The translations under genes were made by a program, and so were the position numbers. Source: Cyanobacteriota bacterium (GTDB lineage: Bacteria > Cyanobacteriota > Vampirovibrionia > Vampirovibrionales > Vampirovibrionaceae). From it: a stretch of DNA of 64,000 nucleotides. The notes under the pieces were generated by a model, which had not been told where the DNA came from, made no database searches, and worked only from the letters and a program-made list of their open reading frames with translations. Positions 63,856 through 64,000 of the stretch are shown here, one piece after another (positions within the stretch are counted from its first letter, which is position 1; each line of letters begins with the position of its first letter). The stretch covers positions 1,025,597 to 1,089,596 of the forward strand of contig JAIEMW010000001.1 in NCBI GenBank assembly GCA_019751815.1, given 5' to 3'.

Positions 63856-64000
63856 AATTGTCAGACATTGATGAAGAAAAACCAAAAGCATTAAAACTTT
63901 CGGATATTGATTCGGATGTCCCCGTTCCATCAGCGTCAATGATGCAAGAACGCGCTCGTGGAGAAAGAGACATTGAAAGGGGGTTTAAGAAAGCACCAGA
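63852..64000 (+). CDS. Unrecognised protein, N-terminal fragment at the window edge
   Basis: The frame opens with ATG inside the dnaX stop (ATGA) and stays open to the right edge, 49 codons. The start is MKLSDIDEEKPKALKLSDID: KLSDID occurs twice 13 residues apart, followed by Pro/Val/Ser and a charged helix (QERARGERDIERGFKK). It is not YbaB, which follows dnaX in many bacteria. The protein cannot be identified from the visible part. Confidence 0.6.
   Translation, partial: MKLSDIDEEKPKALKLSDIDSDVPVPSASMMQERARGERDIERGFKKAP

Overview
The window (about 50% GC) is a stretch of ordinary bacterial chromosome. It carries about 57 densely packed protein genes, one tRNA and no insertion sequence, prophage or CRISPR array. 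The organism is Gram-negative in build: it has two outer-membrane secretins, a PilP-like protein, ADP-heptose genes (rfaE2, gmhB), RlpA and a SurA-like lipoprotein. NusB carries a long helical insertion of the kind I recall from cyanobacterial NusB, and nusB is followed by ftsY. No photosynthesis gene is visible. My inference is a non-photosynthetic relative of Cyanobacteria (class Vampirovibrionia/Melainabacteria, possibly Vampirovibrio-like). This is a judgement from gene content, not a database result.

Layout. 1-2.1 kb: the end of a dipeptide epimerase and an unrecognised 455-residue protein. 2.1-7.5 kb (minus): surA-like, rfaE2, NFACT/rqcH and pepA. 7.6-10.9 kb: a Xer recombinase, an ArnT/PMT-like glycosyltransferase and a small membrane protein. 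11.1-14.5 kb: a signalling island with CheC, CheY, a degenerate receiver protein and a hybrid protein with receiver and Hpt domains but no usable kinase domain. 14.5-22.8 kb: an exported protein, a purple-acid-phosphatase-like enzyme, nadA-folP-methyltransferase (minus), HU, gmhB and an adenosine-deaminase-like protein. 23-27.8 kb: nusB-ftsY-ffh and an ankyrin protein. 27.8-33.8 kb: gyrB, a small exported helical protein, a type IV pilin-like protein and a second membrane glycosyltransferase. 33.8-39.7 kb (minus): tRNA-Ser and a pilP-like/secretin/secretin operon.

39.8-43.7 kb (minus): mtnA, ftsZ, sbp (DUF1290) and a DUF881 gene. The last three are in the same relative order as the Bacillus ylxW-ylxX-sbp-ftsA-ftsZ cluster, but without ftsA. 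43.9-51 kb (plus): an HDOD protein, a CheD without its catalytic residues, a FliO-like protein, radA, a DUF1858 protein, a GT2 glycosyltransferase and a long-form rmlA. 51-59.8 kb: gltX-csoR, rlpA, a zinc CDF transporter, an Fsr-type MFS transporter with a GGDEF protein, rmuC and a small zinc-ribbon protein. 60-64 kb: dxr, an unrecognised protein, dnaX and the start of another gene.

The most unusual signals are these. Five unrelated proteins lacking signal peptides share an N-terminal motif of the form F-x-[G/A] followed by Pro at about +5. CheD appears catalytically dead while CheC is intact. Two secretins lie in tandem, with Gly-rich coding minisatellites. A kinase-less REC-Hpt protein sits in the CheC/CheY island.
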